This document shows positions 1-8,723 of a stretch of DNA of 64,000 nucleotides, piece after piece; position 1 is the stretch's first letter; each line of letters opens with the position of its first letter. This DNA is from Thiothrix winogradskyi. GTDB taxonomy: Bacteria; Pseudomonadota; Gammaproteobacteria; Thiotrichales; Thiotrichaceae. The stretch lies in NCBI RefSeq assembly GCF_021650935.1, contig NZ_CP091244.1, forward strand, positions 2,728,001-2,792,000. Direction: 5' to 3'. The translations under genes were made by a program, and so were the position numbers. The notes below the pieces were generated by a model. The model was not told the origin of the DNA. It ran no database searches and saw nothing but the letters and a program-made list of their open reading frames with translations.

Positions 1-2
1 CC

Positions 3-1397
3 GTGTTGCAAGACCCTGCGTTTCGGCGGTTGCGTACTGAATACGTGTTTCAGCGCAGTGTAAAACGTTTGCGCACTCCGTTTTATCTGGTGTGTGGTTA
101 CGGCGATACCGGCGGTATTTTGATCAAGGCATTGGCTGATGAAGGCATTAAGGCGGTGGTGGTTGACCGTGATGAAAATCGCCTTAACGCCTTGGAATTG
201 AATGATTACATCCGCCGTCCGTTGGGGTTGTTAGCGGATGCTGCCAAGCCAGCGGTTTTGGAAATGGCGGGCATTACCAACAGTTATTGCATTGGCGTGA
301 TTGCGCTGACCGATTCCGACCAAACCAATGTGATGGTGGCATTGAGTGCGCACTTGCTCAACCCAAATCTCCGGGTATTGGCGCGAGTCGAATCCGCAGA
401 AGCGGCGGCAAGTATCCGTTCTTTTGGCAAAAATGAGGTCATCAACCCGTTCGAGACGTTCGCGGGGCGGTTGGCAATGGCGATTCATTCACCCGGCATG
501 TATACCTTGTTTACTTGGATGACCGGGGTTCCGCACGAGCCATTGCGTGAGCCGTTATTCCCTGACCGGGGTTTATGGGTAATTTGTGGGTTTGGGCGGT
601 TTGGCACAGCTTTGCACCGGCATTTGGAAGCGGCGGGCATCCCCATGCAAGTGATTGACCCAGACCCTATTACCAACCAAACTCCGGCGGGGGCAATTAT
701 TGGCTCAGGGGTAGAGGCAACCACCTTGCAACAAGCCGGGATTAAACAGGCGGTAGGCGTAGTAGCTGGGACAAACGATGACGTGAGCAACTTGTCAATT
801 TTGATGACCGCCCGCGAATTACGCCGGGATATTTTCATGGTTGCACGGCAGAACCAGCGTGATAACAGCGTGGTGTTTGATCGCGCCGACATTGATCTGC
901 TGATGAAACGCGGTGATGTGATTGCCCACAAAATTTTTGCCTTGCTGCGAACACCTCTAATCAGCGATTTTCTGGAGACTGCCCGTGAGCACGATAATGA
1001 TTGGGCAAACCAAATGGTTAGCCGGATTTTGGGCGTGGTCAGTGATGAAGTACCCTACTTATGGGAAATCAAAATCAATAAGGTGCGCACTCCCGCGTTG
1101 TACAAAGCGTGTTTGATGGAGCAAGTGCAGTTACGTGATTTGCTACGTGACCCACGCGAGCGGGTTAAAAGTTTGCCTGCCATTCCGCTGTTATTGAAAC
1201 GGGATGGGAAAGCCACGATGTTGCCAGAATTGGACAAGCCGCTGGAAGTGAGCGACCGTTTGCTAATGTGTGCGGCGTGGCCGATTAGTGATGAGATGCG
1301 TTGGGCAACGCAAAATGAAAATGTTTTGCATTATTTACTGACAGGACAAGAGACTTCAGGGGGCGACTTATGGGGAAGATTATTACAAAACCGTTAA
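3..1397 (+). CDS. TrkA-N/RCK-domain potassium channel or transport regulator, 5' truncated
   Basis: The frame is open to the left edge, so the first codon seen (GTG at 3) is probably internal. Two Rossmann-type nucleotide-binding TrkA-N (RCK) units are visible. One starts near residue 27 with the glycine motif CGYGDTGG at about 31-38. The second starts near residue 191 with CGFGRFGT. RCK units bind NAD(H) or other ligands and gate K+ channels or Trk/Ktr transporters at the inner membrane. No membrane segment is present in the visible part. A pore domain (Ion_trans_2 type) would be expected upstream of the window, giving a channel with tandem RCK domains. A purely soluble TrkA is less likely because the spacing and the basic linker before residue 27 look like a post-membrane linker. 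Family call is firm, exact substrate is inferred. Confidence 0.8.
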   Translation: MLQDPAFRRLRTEYVFQRSVKRLRTPFYLVCGYGDTGGILIKALADEGIKAVVVDRDENRLNALELNDYIRRPLGLLADAAKPAVLEMAGITNSYCIGVIALTDSDQTNVMVALSAHLLNPNLRVLARVESAEAAASIRSFGKNEVINPFETFAGRLAMAIHSPGMYTLFTWMTGVPHEPLREPLFPDRGLWVICGFGRFGTALHRHLEAAGIPMQVIDPDPITNQTPAGAIIGSGVEATTLQQAGIKQAVGVVAGTNDDVSNLSILMTARELRRDIFMVARQNQRDNSVVFDRADIDLLMKRGDVIAHKIFALLRTPLISDFLETAREHDNDWANQMVSRILGVVSDEVPYLWEIKINKVRTPALYKACLMEQVQLRDLLRDPRERVKSLPAIPLLLKRDGKATMLPELDKPLEVSDRLLMCAAWPISDEMRWATQNENVLHYLLTGQETSGGDLWGRLLQNR

Positions 1398-1502
1398 TTG
1401 ATTAAAAAATAGTCGTTTTTGTCATCATTTTCAGACGGTGCTAATGTTAAGCTTTTATGACAAGGAATTTATCCAAGCAACAAAACCATAAGGAAAGTCA
1501 AA

Positions 1503-2018
1503 ATGGAACTAGAAGTCGTAGCCATCAAGTACGTAGGTCTTGCCACCGTCAAGCGCTTAGCCGAACATGGCATTACCACCGTCGAACAACTCGCCGCCCT
1601 GTCAGTGGAAGCCTTAACTGCTCTGCCCGGTATCGGTGAAAACACCGCGCCACTCATTATTGCCAATGCACAAGAAATTCTCGCTCCGCCAATCATCGAA
1701 GCTGAAGTCGAAACCCCAGAACCGATGGAAGAAGTAGAAAGCGTTGAAGTTGTGACGGAAGTAGCGCCGGAAACCTCTCCAGAACCCGAACTCTCTGTAA
1801 AAGCCCAAAAGAAACTGGCAAAACAAGCCAAAAAGCTGAAAAAGGCTCAAAAAGCGGAGAAAAAAGCTGCCCGCAAAGCGGAAAAGAAAGCCGAGAAAAA
1901 GGCTGAAAAACAACTAAAAGCCGAGAAAAAAGCCGCCGAAAAAGCAGAAAAGAAAGCCGCAAAACAAGCCAAGAAAGAAAAGAAAGCCGAGAAAAAGGCA
2001 GCCAAACAAAAAGGGTAA
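1503..2018 (+). CDS. Helix-hairpin-helix protein with Lys/Ala-rich C-terminal tail
   Basis: The 171-residue product has two parts. Residues about 8-58 form a helix-hairpin-helix pair of the kind that contacts the DNA backbone (VGLATVKRLAEHGI and ALPGIGENTAPLI). An acidic linker rich in Glu, Val and Pro follows (about 60-100). The last 70 residues are almost only Lys, Ala, Glu and Gln in KAEKKA-like units, similar to histone-H1-like or AlgP-type tails. An AAGGAAAG ribosome site lies 6 nt before the ATG. It follows the TrkA-N gene on the same strand at a 105-bp distance and ends at a palindromic repeat facing zipA. A nucleoid-associated or DNA-bridging role is a guess. I do not recognise a named family for the full architecture. 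Confidence 0.7.
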   Translation: MELEVVAIKYVGLATVKRLAEHGITTVEQLAALSVEALTALPGIGENTAPLIIANAQEILAPPIIEAEVETPEPMEEVESVEVVTEVAPETSPEPELSVKAQKKLAKQAKKLKKAQKAEKKAARKAEKKAEKKAEKQLKAEKKAAEKAEKKAAKQAKKEKKAEKKAAKQKG

Positions 2019-2021
2019 GGC

Positions 2022-2126
2022 AGAACCTCACCCCCCGCCCCCTCTCCTTGACAGGCGAGGGGGAGCAAGAGTTGCATTGTTTATTAGCCCCTCTCCTGTC
2101 AAGGAGAGGGGTTGGGGTGAGGTTCT
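2022..2126. repeat. Palindromic repeat, AGAACCTCACCCC family (copy 1)
   Basis: An imperfect inverted repeat about 105 bp long has arms beginning AGAACCTCACCCC and ending GGGGTGAGGTTCT. Inner CCCTCTCCTTGACAG / CTGTCAAGGAGAGGG blocks complete the arms. It sits between two convergent genes and can fold as a long hairpin on either strand, so it may serve as a two-way terminator. A near-identical copy lies at 32700-32800. Confidence 0.85.
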
Positions 2127-2127
2127 T

Positions 2128-2817
2128 TTAAGCCGCTAATGCCAACAAATCAGAACGCACATCCGGCGTAATCGGTTGTTGGTTATGGTCTTTCAACACC
2201 CCATTCAGCGACTGCGCCAAACGCTCAGCGGTACGCAAAAAGTCATTGATTGCTTCGTTGTCGTCAATCGGGCTGGGCAAATTCAGAATCATGGAAAGCC
2301 CAGGTGTGGCTTGCATCACTAATTCATTCGGTACTAATGTCCAAGGTTTAACCCCGTTCGCCACGCTGAACAAACTGGTTTCGCCCTGTTCAGTCAGAAT
2401 ATAGCGGTGAAAAATATCCATCTCGCCAAACCCCAAGCCTGCATCGTCCAACGCTTGCAGTACCTCTTCACCCCCAAAGCCCGCCTCAATATCTGCCGCA
2501 ATGAACAAAACCAATTGCGGCGGCAAGATCGCAGTAGGCGCAGCACTCGGCGCGACGGCTGGCTCTTGTGATTTGCCGGAAACATTCGACATCATCACAT
2601 CCGACATATCGCGGGCATTGGCAGCAGGGCGTTTACCATCGCGGGCGGGCACATCATCGGCAACACTGGAAAGCTCGTTGCCATCGGCATCACGCAGCAC
2701 GGGAACGGTTTCATCCCGCTTAGTGGGGGAATTTTGCCGGGAAATACGGCTAATCACGTAAATACCCACCAGAGCCGCTAGACCCAGCACCATGATAATC
2801 AGACTTACCAGTTCCAT
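2128..2817 (-). CDS. zipA: Cell division protein ZipA
   Basis: ZipA anchors FtsZ filaments to the inner membrane in gammaproteobacteria. The 229-residue product has one N-terminal membrane helix (about residues 4-23, outside-facing N-terminus with a very short head). A charged, low-complexity linker follows (about 28-95). The C-terminal half matches the FtsZ-binding domain (from about residue 100, with FIAADIEAGFGGEEVLQALDDAGL and a FSVANGVKPWTL segment). A ribosome site AAAGGATT precedes the ATG. It lies directly downstream of smc on the same strand (33-bp gap), the usual gammaproteobacterial order, which supports the call. The linker is short compared with the E. coli protein (328 residues). 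Confidence 0.88.
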   Translation of the reverse strand: MELVSLIIMVLGLAALVGIYVISRISRQNSPTKRDETVPVLRDADGNELSSVADDVPARDGKRPAANARDMSDVMMSNVSGKSQEPAVAPSAAPTAILPPQLVLFIAADIEAGFGGEEVLQALDDAGLGFGEMDIFHRYILTEQGETSLFSVANGVKPWTLVPNELVMQATPGLSMILNLPSPIDDNEAINDFLRTAERLAQSLNGVLKDHNQQPITPDVRSDLLALAA

Positions 2818-2850
2818 TTAAAATCCTTTAATCCTTGTTTATTTCCAGCA

Positions 2851-5800
2851 TTAGCTATTAGCCAGCTTGACAGCTTCCGCCATGTCTACCGTCACCAGCC
2901 GTGACACCCCCGCTTCACGCATGGTAACACCGATAAGATTTTCGGCAAGTTCCATCGTGGTCTTATTGTGGGTAATAAATATGAATTGTACCTGTTCTGA
3001 CATGTGCCTGACCAGTTCACAGAAACGCCCGACATTAGCCTCATCAAGGGGCGCATCCACCTCATCCAACAGGCAAAACGGGGCTGGATTCAGTTCAAAA
3101 ATCGCAAATACCAAGGCTACCGCTGTTAACGCCTTTTCGCCACCTGACATCAGGTAAATGGTCGAAATTCGCTTGCCCGGCGGGCGTGCCATAATCGCCA
3201 CCCCGGTGGTGAGCAGGTCATCGCCGGTCATTTCCAGATAACATTCCCCCCCACCAAACAAGCGCGGGAACATTTCCCCCAAACGGCTGTTTACTTTGTC
3301 GAAGGTTTCTTTGAAACGCGCACGGGTTTCACGGTCAATTTTACGGATGGCGGTTTCCAAGGTCTCTAATGCGGCGACTAAATCCGCATTTTGTTGATCC
3401 AAGTAATGTTTGCGTTCTTGTTGTTCACGGAATTCGTCGATAGCGGCAAGGTTGATTGCCCCTAAACGCTGGATACTGCGTTGCACACTGTCCAATGCCT
3501 GTAAAAAGGTCTCGGCACTGGCATCTGCCGGAAATTCAGCCTGCAAAATCGCCGCGTCACACTCGGTTTTGGCAAATTGTTCGGCAAGCGTTTGTTCACG
3601 TACCTGCACGCTTTGCCATTCCAGCTTACGGTTTTCCAAGGCAGTGCGTGAGGTTTCGGCAAAGCGTTCGGCTTGAATGCGGGCGCTGTCTTGCTGACGA
3701 ATATCGGCTTCGAGCGCTTGCAACTGCTGGCGGGCTTGGGTCAAACGTTGCTCCACGTCAGCACGTTGGGTGAGCGCTTGCTCACGCTCTTCTTCCAGTT
3801 CAGCCAGCGGATCGTCTTGTAATTGCAGTTGTTCCAACAAGGTATCGCGCTGTTGCTCCAGCAATTCAAGGCGGCTGTGGATGCGTTCGAGTTGGCGCTG
3901 GCTATTGTCGCGTTGGGTACGGTGGGTTTCGATCTGCAAGCGCACGTCTTGCACCGTATCTTGCAGGTCACGCTGAGTACGACGTGCTTCACCGACGGCG
4001 TGTTGCCAGTCTTCGCGGGTGGTCGCAAGCTGGTCGCGTTCGGTTTGCAAGGTTTCGAGCAAGGCCAGGGCTGCGTTGCGTTGAGTCGTCGCGAGTTCGT
4101 GTTCGGCAGTTTGCTGCTGTTGCTGGCTGGCGAGTTCGGTGCATTCACTGTCAATTTGCTGGCGGCGCTGGCTGAGCTGGTCGATGCGCTGTTGCAGGGT
4201 ATGCAAACGGTTACGCTGTTCGGATTCGCTGCGGTGCAAGCGGTTAACATCGGCTTGCGCTTGCTGGCGCTGTTGTTCGAGCGTACTAATGCGGGTGCGC
4301 AAAGTGTCGGCGTTGGTTTGCCAGTCATTGAGTTCGGTTTCTAGCCGTTCGAGTTGTTCGCGCAGGCTGTCAATCTCTTGCTGGCGTTGCAAGATACTAC
4401 CGTTGGCTTCGTCTTGGCGGCGACTCCGCAACCAGTTTGTGCCTAACCACAGGCCGTCGCGGGTGATAATGCTTTCACCGGGGGCAAGGCTGTGACGCTG
4501 GGATAAGGCTTCGTGCAAGGTCTCGGCACAATGAATGCCAGTGACGAGGCTACGCGCGGCTTCGGGCACGTGAAGTTTGTGGGCAAGAGACCCCTCACCC
4601 CAGCCATCTCCCTCAAGGGGCGAGGGGGCAAGAGGGGCTGCGATGTTTAGTAACGTTATTCCGGCTTTTGGGAATGCCTCTGTTCCCCTCGCCCCTTGAA
4701 TGCATATAGCATCCAAATCCTCCCCTAACACGGTTTCAAACGCGGTTTCCCAACCGGCTTCGACTTTGAGGATTTCAGCCAAGCGGGGAGCGGTGTCCAA
4801 AGCGTGTTCTTTGAGCCATTGTTGGCGTGCCTTATTGGTTTTGTCTAAGCCGGATTGTTGCAACGTTTCCAGCGAAGCTAAGCGCCCTTGCAGGGATTGG
4901 CGGCGGGAACGTTGCGCGTCGAGCTGGCTATTAAGGTCGCGTTGCACTTGCTGTTGCTGGCTGAGCGTCACGCTAAGGTTAGCAAGCTGGTCTTCAGCAA
5001 GCGTGAGTTCTTCGGTGGCGGCTTCGCGTTGTGCTTCCAGCAATTGCACGTCATCGGCAACGTTGGCGGGGGCAAGGTTGTTGGCTTCTTGCTGCAAGCG
5101 CTCTAGGCGTTGGCTGGTTTGGCTCAGTTGGCGTTCGAGTTGTTCAATGCGGACTTTTTCAACTTGTGCCTGACGAGTAGGGTCGGCAATGTGTTGTTGC
5201 AGCGTGTGCCAGTGTTCTTGCCAGTCATTCAGTTGGTCTTCGGCTTCGGCAAGGCGTTCTTCGGCGAAGGCCAGTTGCGTACTGAGATCGTCTTCACGCG
5301 GGATAAGGTCGGCAAGCGCCGCTTCACTCACGCTAAGTTTGGTGCGGTCTTCGGCAGCGTGACGCAAGGTTTCGGCAATGCTTTGTTCGGCAGTGCGCAA
5401 GGCATCTTGCTGGCGGCGTTCAATGTCGCGCTGGTGTTGAATGCTTTGTTCAATGCGGGCGATTTCTGATCCGGCTTGGTAATACTCGCCCTGTACCGCA
5501 TTCAAGGTTTCGTTAGCATCGGCATAACCTTCGCGCAATTCGGTGACAACCGCTTCCAGATGGTGCATCTCGGTGAGATGCGCCTGATAGGTATTGGAAA
5601 GCTGGCTCAGCTCACGCAGTCGTTGCGCCCCATCCGCTTGCAGGTGTTGCCATTGCAATAACAACGCGCTGGCTTCGAGTTGGCGTTCTTGGTCGCGTAA
5701 TTCGCGGAAACGTTGCGCGGCTTTGGCTTGTTTGTCGAGGCGTTCCAGTTGTTTTTCGAGTTCGTCGCGCAAGTCGCTCAGGCGTTCGAGGTTTTCGCGG

Positions 5801-6360
5801 GTATGCGCCATGCGGGTTTCGGTTTCGCGGCGGCGTTCTTTGTAACGCGAAATTCCGGCGGCTTCTTCGAGGGTATGGCGCAATTCTTCGGGTTTGGCTT
5901 CAATCAAGCGCGAAATCATACCCTGTTCAATAATCGCGTAACTGCGTGGCCCTAAACCTGTACCGAGGAAAATATCGGTAATATCGCGGCGGCGGCATTT
6001 CGCGCCATTGAGGAAATATTTGGAATCCCCGTCGCGGCTGACTTGGCGTTTGATTGAAATTTCCGCGTAATTGGCGTATTCGCCGCCCAACTTGCCGTCG
6101 CTATTATCGAACACCAGCTCGACTGAGGCTAAACCAATGGGTTTGCGTGAAGAAGAACCGTTGAAAATGACATCTTCCATTGACGCACCACGCAAGTGCT
6201 TGGCAGACGATTCACCCATGACCCAGCGCACGGCATCAATGGTGTTGGACTTGCCACACCCATTGGGGCCGAGAATACCGGTGAGATTGCTGCGTAAATC
6301 CAGCGTCACGGGGTCTACGAAACTTTTGAATCCGGCGATGCGGATTTTGCTAAGGCGCAC
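2851..6360 (-). CDS. smc: Chromosome segregation ATPase Smc with a palindromic insertion in the hinge
   Basis: SMC forms long coiled-coil dimers that organise chromosomes with ScpA/ScpB. I place the start at GTG 6360, not at the longer upstream ATG at 6450: GTG is preceded by AGGAAAAGAA and gives the family N-terminus VRLSKIRIAGFKSF. The product is then 1169 residues. Walker A is GPNGCGKS at residues 31-38. Long heptad coils flank a hinge. The ABC signature (LMSGGEKALTA) and Walker B (FCLLDEVDAP) lie near the C-terminus. Within the hinge, about residues 554-591, the reading frame passes through a GC-rich palindrome (see repeat at 4588-4700), adding a stretch rich in Pro, Gly and Ala not expected in this family. 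zipA follows on the same strand. Confidence 0.95.
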   Translation of the reverse strand: MRLSKIRIAGFKSFVDPVTLDLRSNLTGILGPNGCGKSNTIDAVRWVMGESSAKHLRGASMEDVIFNGSSSRKPIGLASVELVFDNSDGKLGGEYANYAEISIKRQVSRDGDSKYFLNGAKCRRRDITDIFLGTGLGPRSYAIIEQGMISRLIEAKPEELRHTLEEAAGISRYKERRRETETRMAHTRENLERLSDLRDELEKQLERLDKQAKAAQRFRELRDQERQLEASALLLQWQHLQADGAQRLRELSQLSNTYQAHLTEMHHLEAVVTELREGYADANETLNAVQGEYYQAGSEIARIEQSIQHQRDIERRQQDALRTAEQSIAETLRHAAEDRTKLSVSEAALADLIPREDDLSTQLAFAEERLAEAEDQLNDWQEHWHTLQQHIADPTRQAQVEKVRIEQLERQLSQTSQRLERLQQEANNLAPANVADDVQLLEAQREAATEELTLAEDQLANLSVTLSQQQQVQRDLNSQLDAQRSRRQSLQGRLASLETLQQSGLDKTNKARQQWLKEHALDTAPRLAEILKVEAGWETAFETVLGEDLDAICIQGARGTEAFPKAGITLLNIAAPLAPSPLEGDGWGEGSLAHKLHVPEAARSLVTGIHCAETLHEALSQRHSLAPGESIITRDGLWLGTNWLRSRRQDEANGSILQRQQEIDSLREQLERLETELNDWQTNADTLRTRISTLEQQRQQAQADVNRLHRSESEQRNRLHTLQQRIDQLSQRRQQIDSECTELASQQQQQTAEHELATTQRNAALALLETLQTERDQLATTREDWQHAVGEARRTQRDLQDTVQDVRLQIETHRTQRDNSQRQLERIHSRLELLEQQRDTLLEQLQLQDDPLAELEEEREQALTQRADVEQRLTQARQQLQALEADIRQQDSARIQAERFAETSRTALENRKLEWQSVQVREQTLAEQFAKTECDAAILQAEFPADASAETFLQALDSVQRSIQRLGAINLAAIDEFREQQERKHYLDQQNADLVAALETLETAIRKIDRETRARFKETFDKVNSRLGEMFPRLFGGGECYLEMTGDDLLTTGVAIMARPPGKRISTIYLMSGGEKALTAVALVFAIFELNPAPFCLLDEVDAPLDEANVGRFCELVRHMSEQVQFIFITHNKTTMELAENLIGVTMREAGVSRLVTVDMAEAVKLANS
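4588..4700. repeat. Palindromic repeat inserted in frame inside smc
   Basis: The segment contains CAAGGGGCGAGGGGG (4614-4628) and its inverted partner CCCCCTCGCCCCTTGA-like block at 4683-4699, preceded by CCCCTCACCCCAGCCATCTCC. It is related to the intergenic CCCCTCACCCC...GGGGTGAGGGG repeats of this window. It keeps the smc frame open and falls in the hinge-coding part. Confidence 0.8.
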
Positions 6361-6471
6361 TTCTTTTCCTAATTTATGGGCGTGGTAATGGACAAACGCG
6401 CAAGCATGATATAAAACCAGCGCGTTTTCAACATCCACCCGACTGTTCATCGGGACACATTAGGAGCAACC

Positions 6472-6861
6472 ATGTCTACACGCCCCAGCAAAGAACTCGA
6501 CACCTTCCCCAACCCTAACCCGCAACGCGATTACACCATTCGCATTGATTTACCCGAATTTACCTGCATTTGCCCCAAAACCGGGCAGCCGGATTTCGCG
6601 CAGTTCAAAATCGAATACGTCCCTGATGCAAAGTGCGTTGAGCTGAAATCCCTCAAATTGTACATGTGGAGCTACCGTGAAGAAGGCGCGTTCCACGAAG
6701 CCGTCACGAATAAAATTTTGGAAGATTTGGTTGCCGCCACTGAACCGCGCTTTATGCGCCTGACCGGGGTGTGGAATGTACGCGGCGGCGTTTACACCAC
6801 CGTAATCGTCGAACACCGTCAGGCAGGCTGGCAACCTGCCCCCAAAGTTGAACTGCCGTAA
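6472..6861 (+). CDS. queF: NADPH-dependent preQ0 reductase QueF (short type)
   Basis: QueF reduces 7-cyano-7-deazaguanine (preQ0) to preQ1, the last soluble step before tRNA-guanine exchange in queuosine synthesis. The 129-residue product is the single-domain form. It shows the CICPKTGQPDFA segment, whose second Cys is the family's thioimide-forming nucleophile. The substrate/NADPH motif appears as ELKSLKLYMWSYR, and a conserved FHE follows. A TAGGAGCAACC ribosome site precedes the ATG. It is transcribed away from smc with 111 bp between the starts. No other que gene is in the window. Confidence 0.95.
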   Translation: MSTRPSKELDTFPNPNPQRDYTIRIDLPEFTCICPKTGQPDFAQFKIEYVPDAKCVELKSLKLYMWSYREEGAFHEAVTNKILEDLVAATEPRFMRLTGVWNVRGGVYTTVIVEHRQAGWQPAPKVELP

Positions 6862-6936
6862 TACGTTGGAAAAATCAGGCGGTGCGCGGTATTATGCGCA
6901 TCGCTTGATTATCAACAACAACACGGGGCATACCGC

Positions 6937-7545
6937 ATGAAACGTTTTTTTATTACTATTTTTGCCATGTTACTGAGCTTTGCCACTTTGGGCTGTAATG
7001 CCGAGGAAAAAGCCGCAGCAACACCCACTTCTGGAGATAAAATGTCTACTATTCTGATTGAAACCACCAAAGGCAACATCAAAATCGAACTGGATGCCGC
7101 CGCTGCACCCAAAACGGTTGAAAACATTCTGGCTTACGTCAAGGAAGGTTTTTACGAAGGGACTATTTTCCACCGCGTCATTCCCGGCTTCATGGTGCAA
7201 GGCGGTGGCATGAACGAAACCATGAAAGAAAAAGCGGACAAGCGCCCACCTGTCAAAAACGAAGCCAACAACGGCTTGAAAAATGACCGTGGCACGGTAG
7301 CAATGGCGCGTACTAACGACCCGCATTCCGCTTCTTCACAATTCTTCATCAACGTCAGCAACAACGATTTCCTGAACTTCCGTTCTGAAACCGCACAAGG
7401 CTGGGGCTACGCGGTCTTCGGTAAAGTCGTCGAAGGCATGGATGTAGTTGACGCGATTGTTGGCGTAAAAACGGGCAATTTCGGCCCGCACGGTGACGTG
7501 CCGGTACAACCGATCCTGATGAACAAAGTTACTATCGTCGAATAA
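6937..7545 (+). CDS. Cyclophilin-type peptidyl-prolyl cis-trans isomerase, exported form
   Basis: Cyclophilins catalyse cis-trans isomerisation of Xaa-Pro bonds. The first 22 residues form a signal peptide (KRFFITIFAMLLSFATLG) ending before Cys21-like C, so it may be a lipoprotein, although TLGC is a poor lipobox. The catalytic domain begins at about residue 36 and carries FHRVIPGFMVQGG, the SSQFFINVSNN segment and VFGKVVEGMDVV. A second, well-placed ribosome site (TGGAG at 7032-7036) precedes an in-frame ATG at 7042. That start would give a cytosolic PpiB-like protein of 167 residues. Fold call is firm, localisation is uncertain. Confidence 0.92.
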   Translation: MKRFFITIFAMLLSFATLGCNAEEKAAATPTSGDKMSTILIETTKGNIKIELDAAAAPKTVENILAYVKEGFYEGTIFHRVIPGFMVQGGGMNETMKEKADKRPPVKNEANNGLKNDRGTVAMARTNDPHSASSQFFINVSNNDFLNFRSETAQGWGYAVFGKVVEGMDVVDAIVGVKTGNFGPHGDVPVQPILMNKVTIVE

Positions 7546-7562
7546 TTCCACTTCTCCGCTTG

Positions 7563-7663
7563 AAGAAACCCCTCCTAACCTCCCCTTATCAGGGAAGGGA
7601 GCAAGAAAAAATCAGTATGTTCTTGTTCCTCCCCTGATAAGGGGAGGTTAGGAGGGGTTTCTT
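7563..7663. repeat. Palindromic repeat, AAGAAACCCCTCCTAACC family
   Basis: A near-perfect inverted repeat has arms AAGAAACCCCTCCTAACC...CCCCTTATCAGGG and CCCTGATAAGGGG...GGTTAGGAGGGGTTTCTT around a roughly 30-bp centre. It follows the cyclophilin stop by 18 bp and can act as its terminator. No gene is seen in the remaining 7664-7786. Confidence 0.85.
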
Positions 7664-7786
7664 TATCCGTTGGCACGCTACTTGCTGTTAGTTTGACATT
7701 TTCATGACGCTTAGCAGACAAATGACGTACACCCGGCTTTCTGTGGTACAGTTTGTTTTGCACTGCAACAAAAAGGATAAACGACA

Positions 7787-8362
7787 ATGGTAGATACCGA
7801 CTTCATCGCGTCACTCAAACGCGCACGCACTTACGGGCTGGGCGAGTTTTTGGAAATTATTAGCGAGCTTTCTCAAGAGAGCACCAAAAAAGGCGCACTG
7901 GATCGCAAGCATAAGGAGCTAATAACGTTAGGGATTGCCCTCGCGAAAGGCTGCCACCGCTGCATCGACATTCACACCGAAGCCGCCATTAAACTCGGCG
8001 CAACCGATACGGAAATGCTGCAAGTACGCCGCGTTGCGCTTTACGTGCAAGCCAGCCCTGAACATCACCACACCGAATTGTGGAAAGCCTGGACGGATTC
8101 ATGGCGCGAATTTTCCCTCAGCAAAGGCTGTATTGACCGCCGTTGCCGCGAACTGGTCGGTTTGGGCATCGCTTTGGTGCAACAAGACGCGCGGCTGATT
8201 GAGATGCATGTCAAAGCTGCCCGCGAATTTGGCGCAAGCCCGGAAGAAATCTTCGAGGTGATGCCGATTGCCCTGCTGATGGATGGCGCACCCGCGCTTT
8301 CACAAATTCCGCAATTGGTCCATGCCCTTGAACAGTATGACGCCCTTGAGGTCGCCGCCTGA
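7787..8362 (+). CDS. Duplicated carboxymuconolactone-decarboxylase (AhpD-like) domain protein
   Basis: The 191-residue product contains two copies of the CMD fold. The first (about residues 30-95) has GCHRCIDIHTEAAIKLGA with the CxxC and distal His of AhpD-type peroxidase-linked reductases. The second (about 115-180) has the same helix pattern (VQQDARLIEMHVKAAREFGA) but lacks both cysteines and so cannot do thiol chemistry. Active first copy plus degenerate second copy suggests a gene duplication and fusion. Likely role is antioxidant or disulfide chemistry (inferred from the CxxC). The stop codon overlaps the proposed CTG start of the next gene. Confidence 0.82.
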   Translation: MVDTDFIASLKRARTYGLGEFLEIISELSQESTKKGALDRKHKELITLGIALAKGCHRCIDIHTEAAIKLGATDTEMLQVRRVALYVQASPEHHHTELWKAWTDSWREFSLSKGCIDRRCRELVGLGIALVQQDARLIEMHVKAAREFGASPEEIFEVMPIALLMDGAPALSQIPQLVHALEQYDALEVAA

Positions 8363-8673
8363 GCAAACACCAACGCATTTATGCCGTTGTCAGGCAAATT
8401 CCCCCCGGTTACGTCGCCACTTACGGCGATGTAGCCGCACTGGCAGGTTTGCCGGGTCATGCACGTTTAGTCGGCTATGCCCTGCACGCCCTGCCGGAAT
8501 TTTCCGATGTGCCTTGGCAACGGGTCATCAACGCGCAAGGCAAAATCAGTTTAGGGCGAGCTTACCCCGGTGGGGATTTGCACCAACGCCACTTGCTCGA
8601 AGCCGAAGGTGTGGAATTTGATGCCAATGGCAAAATTGCGCTAAAACGTTTCCGCTGGCAACCCTCATGCTGA
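8359..8673 (+). CDS. atl: Alkyltransferase-like protein (ATL), MGMT DNA-binding domain without the acceptor Cys
   Basis: The reading frame gives YAVVRQIPPGYVATYGDVA, the winged-helix part of O6-methylguanine-DNA methyltransferase. The PCHRV active site is replaced by PWQRVI, so Trp stands where the acceptor Cys would be. That is the hallmark of ATL proteins, which flag alkyl-guanine lesions for nucleotide excision repair. In this frame there is a stop at 8347 and no ATG, GTG or TTG before the conserved fold starts. The only likely start is CTG at 8359, overlapping the TGA of the upstream gene (CTGA) behind GAGG. This gives 104 residues, normal for ATL. A shorter TTG start at 8449 would cut off the recognition helix. 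Confidence 0.85.
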   Translation: MSKHQRIYAVVRQIPPGYVATYGDVAALAGLPGHARLVGYALHALPEFSDVPWQRVINAQGKISLGRAYPGGDLHQRHLLEAEGVEFDANGKIALKRFRWQPSC

Positions 8674-8723
8674 AATGCTGCACTATACTTAGCAGATAGG
8701 GCAACAACACGAGGGAAAAATTT

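Noticed and set aside
1900..2018. Lys/Ala repeat region as a DNA repeat or CRISPR
   Set aside because: Units vary in length and follow codon periodicity of the protein; no spacers. No CRISPR array was seen anywhere.
6361..6450. 30-residue N-terminal extension of Smc from ATG 6450
   Set aside because: GTG 6360 has a clear AGGAAAAGAA site and gives the usual family N-terminus.
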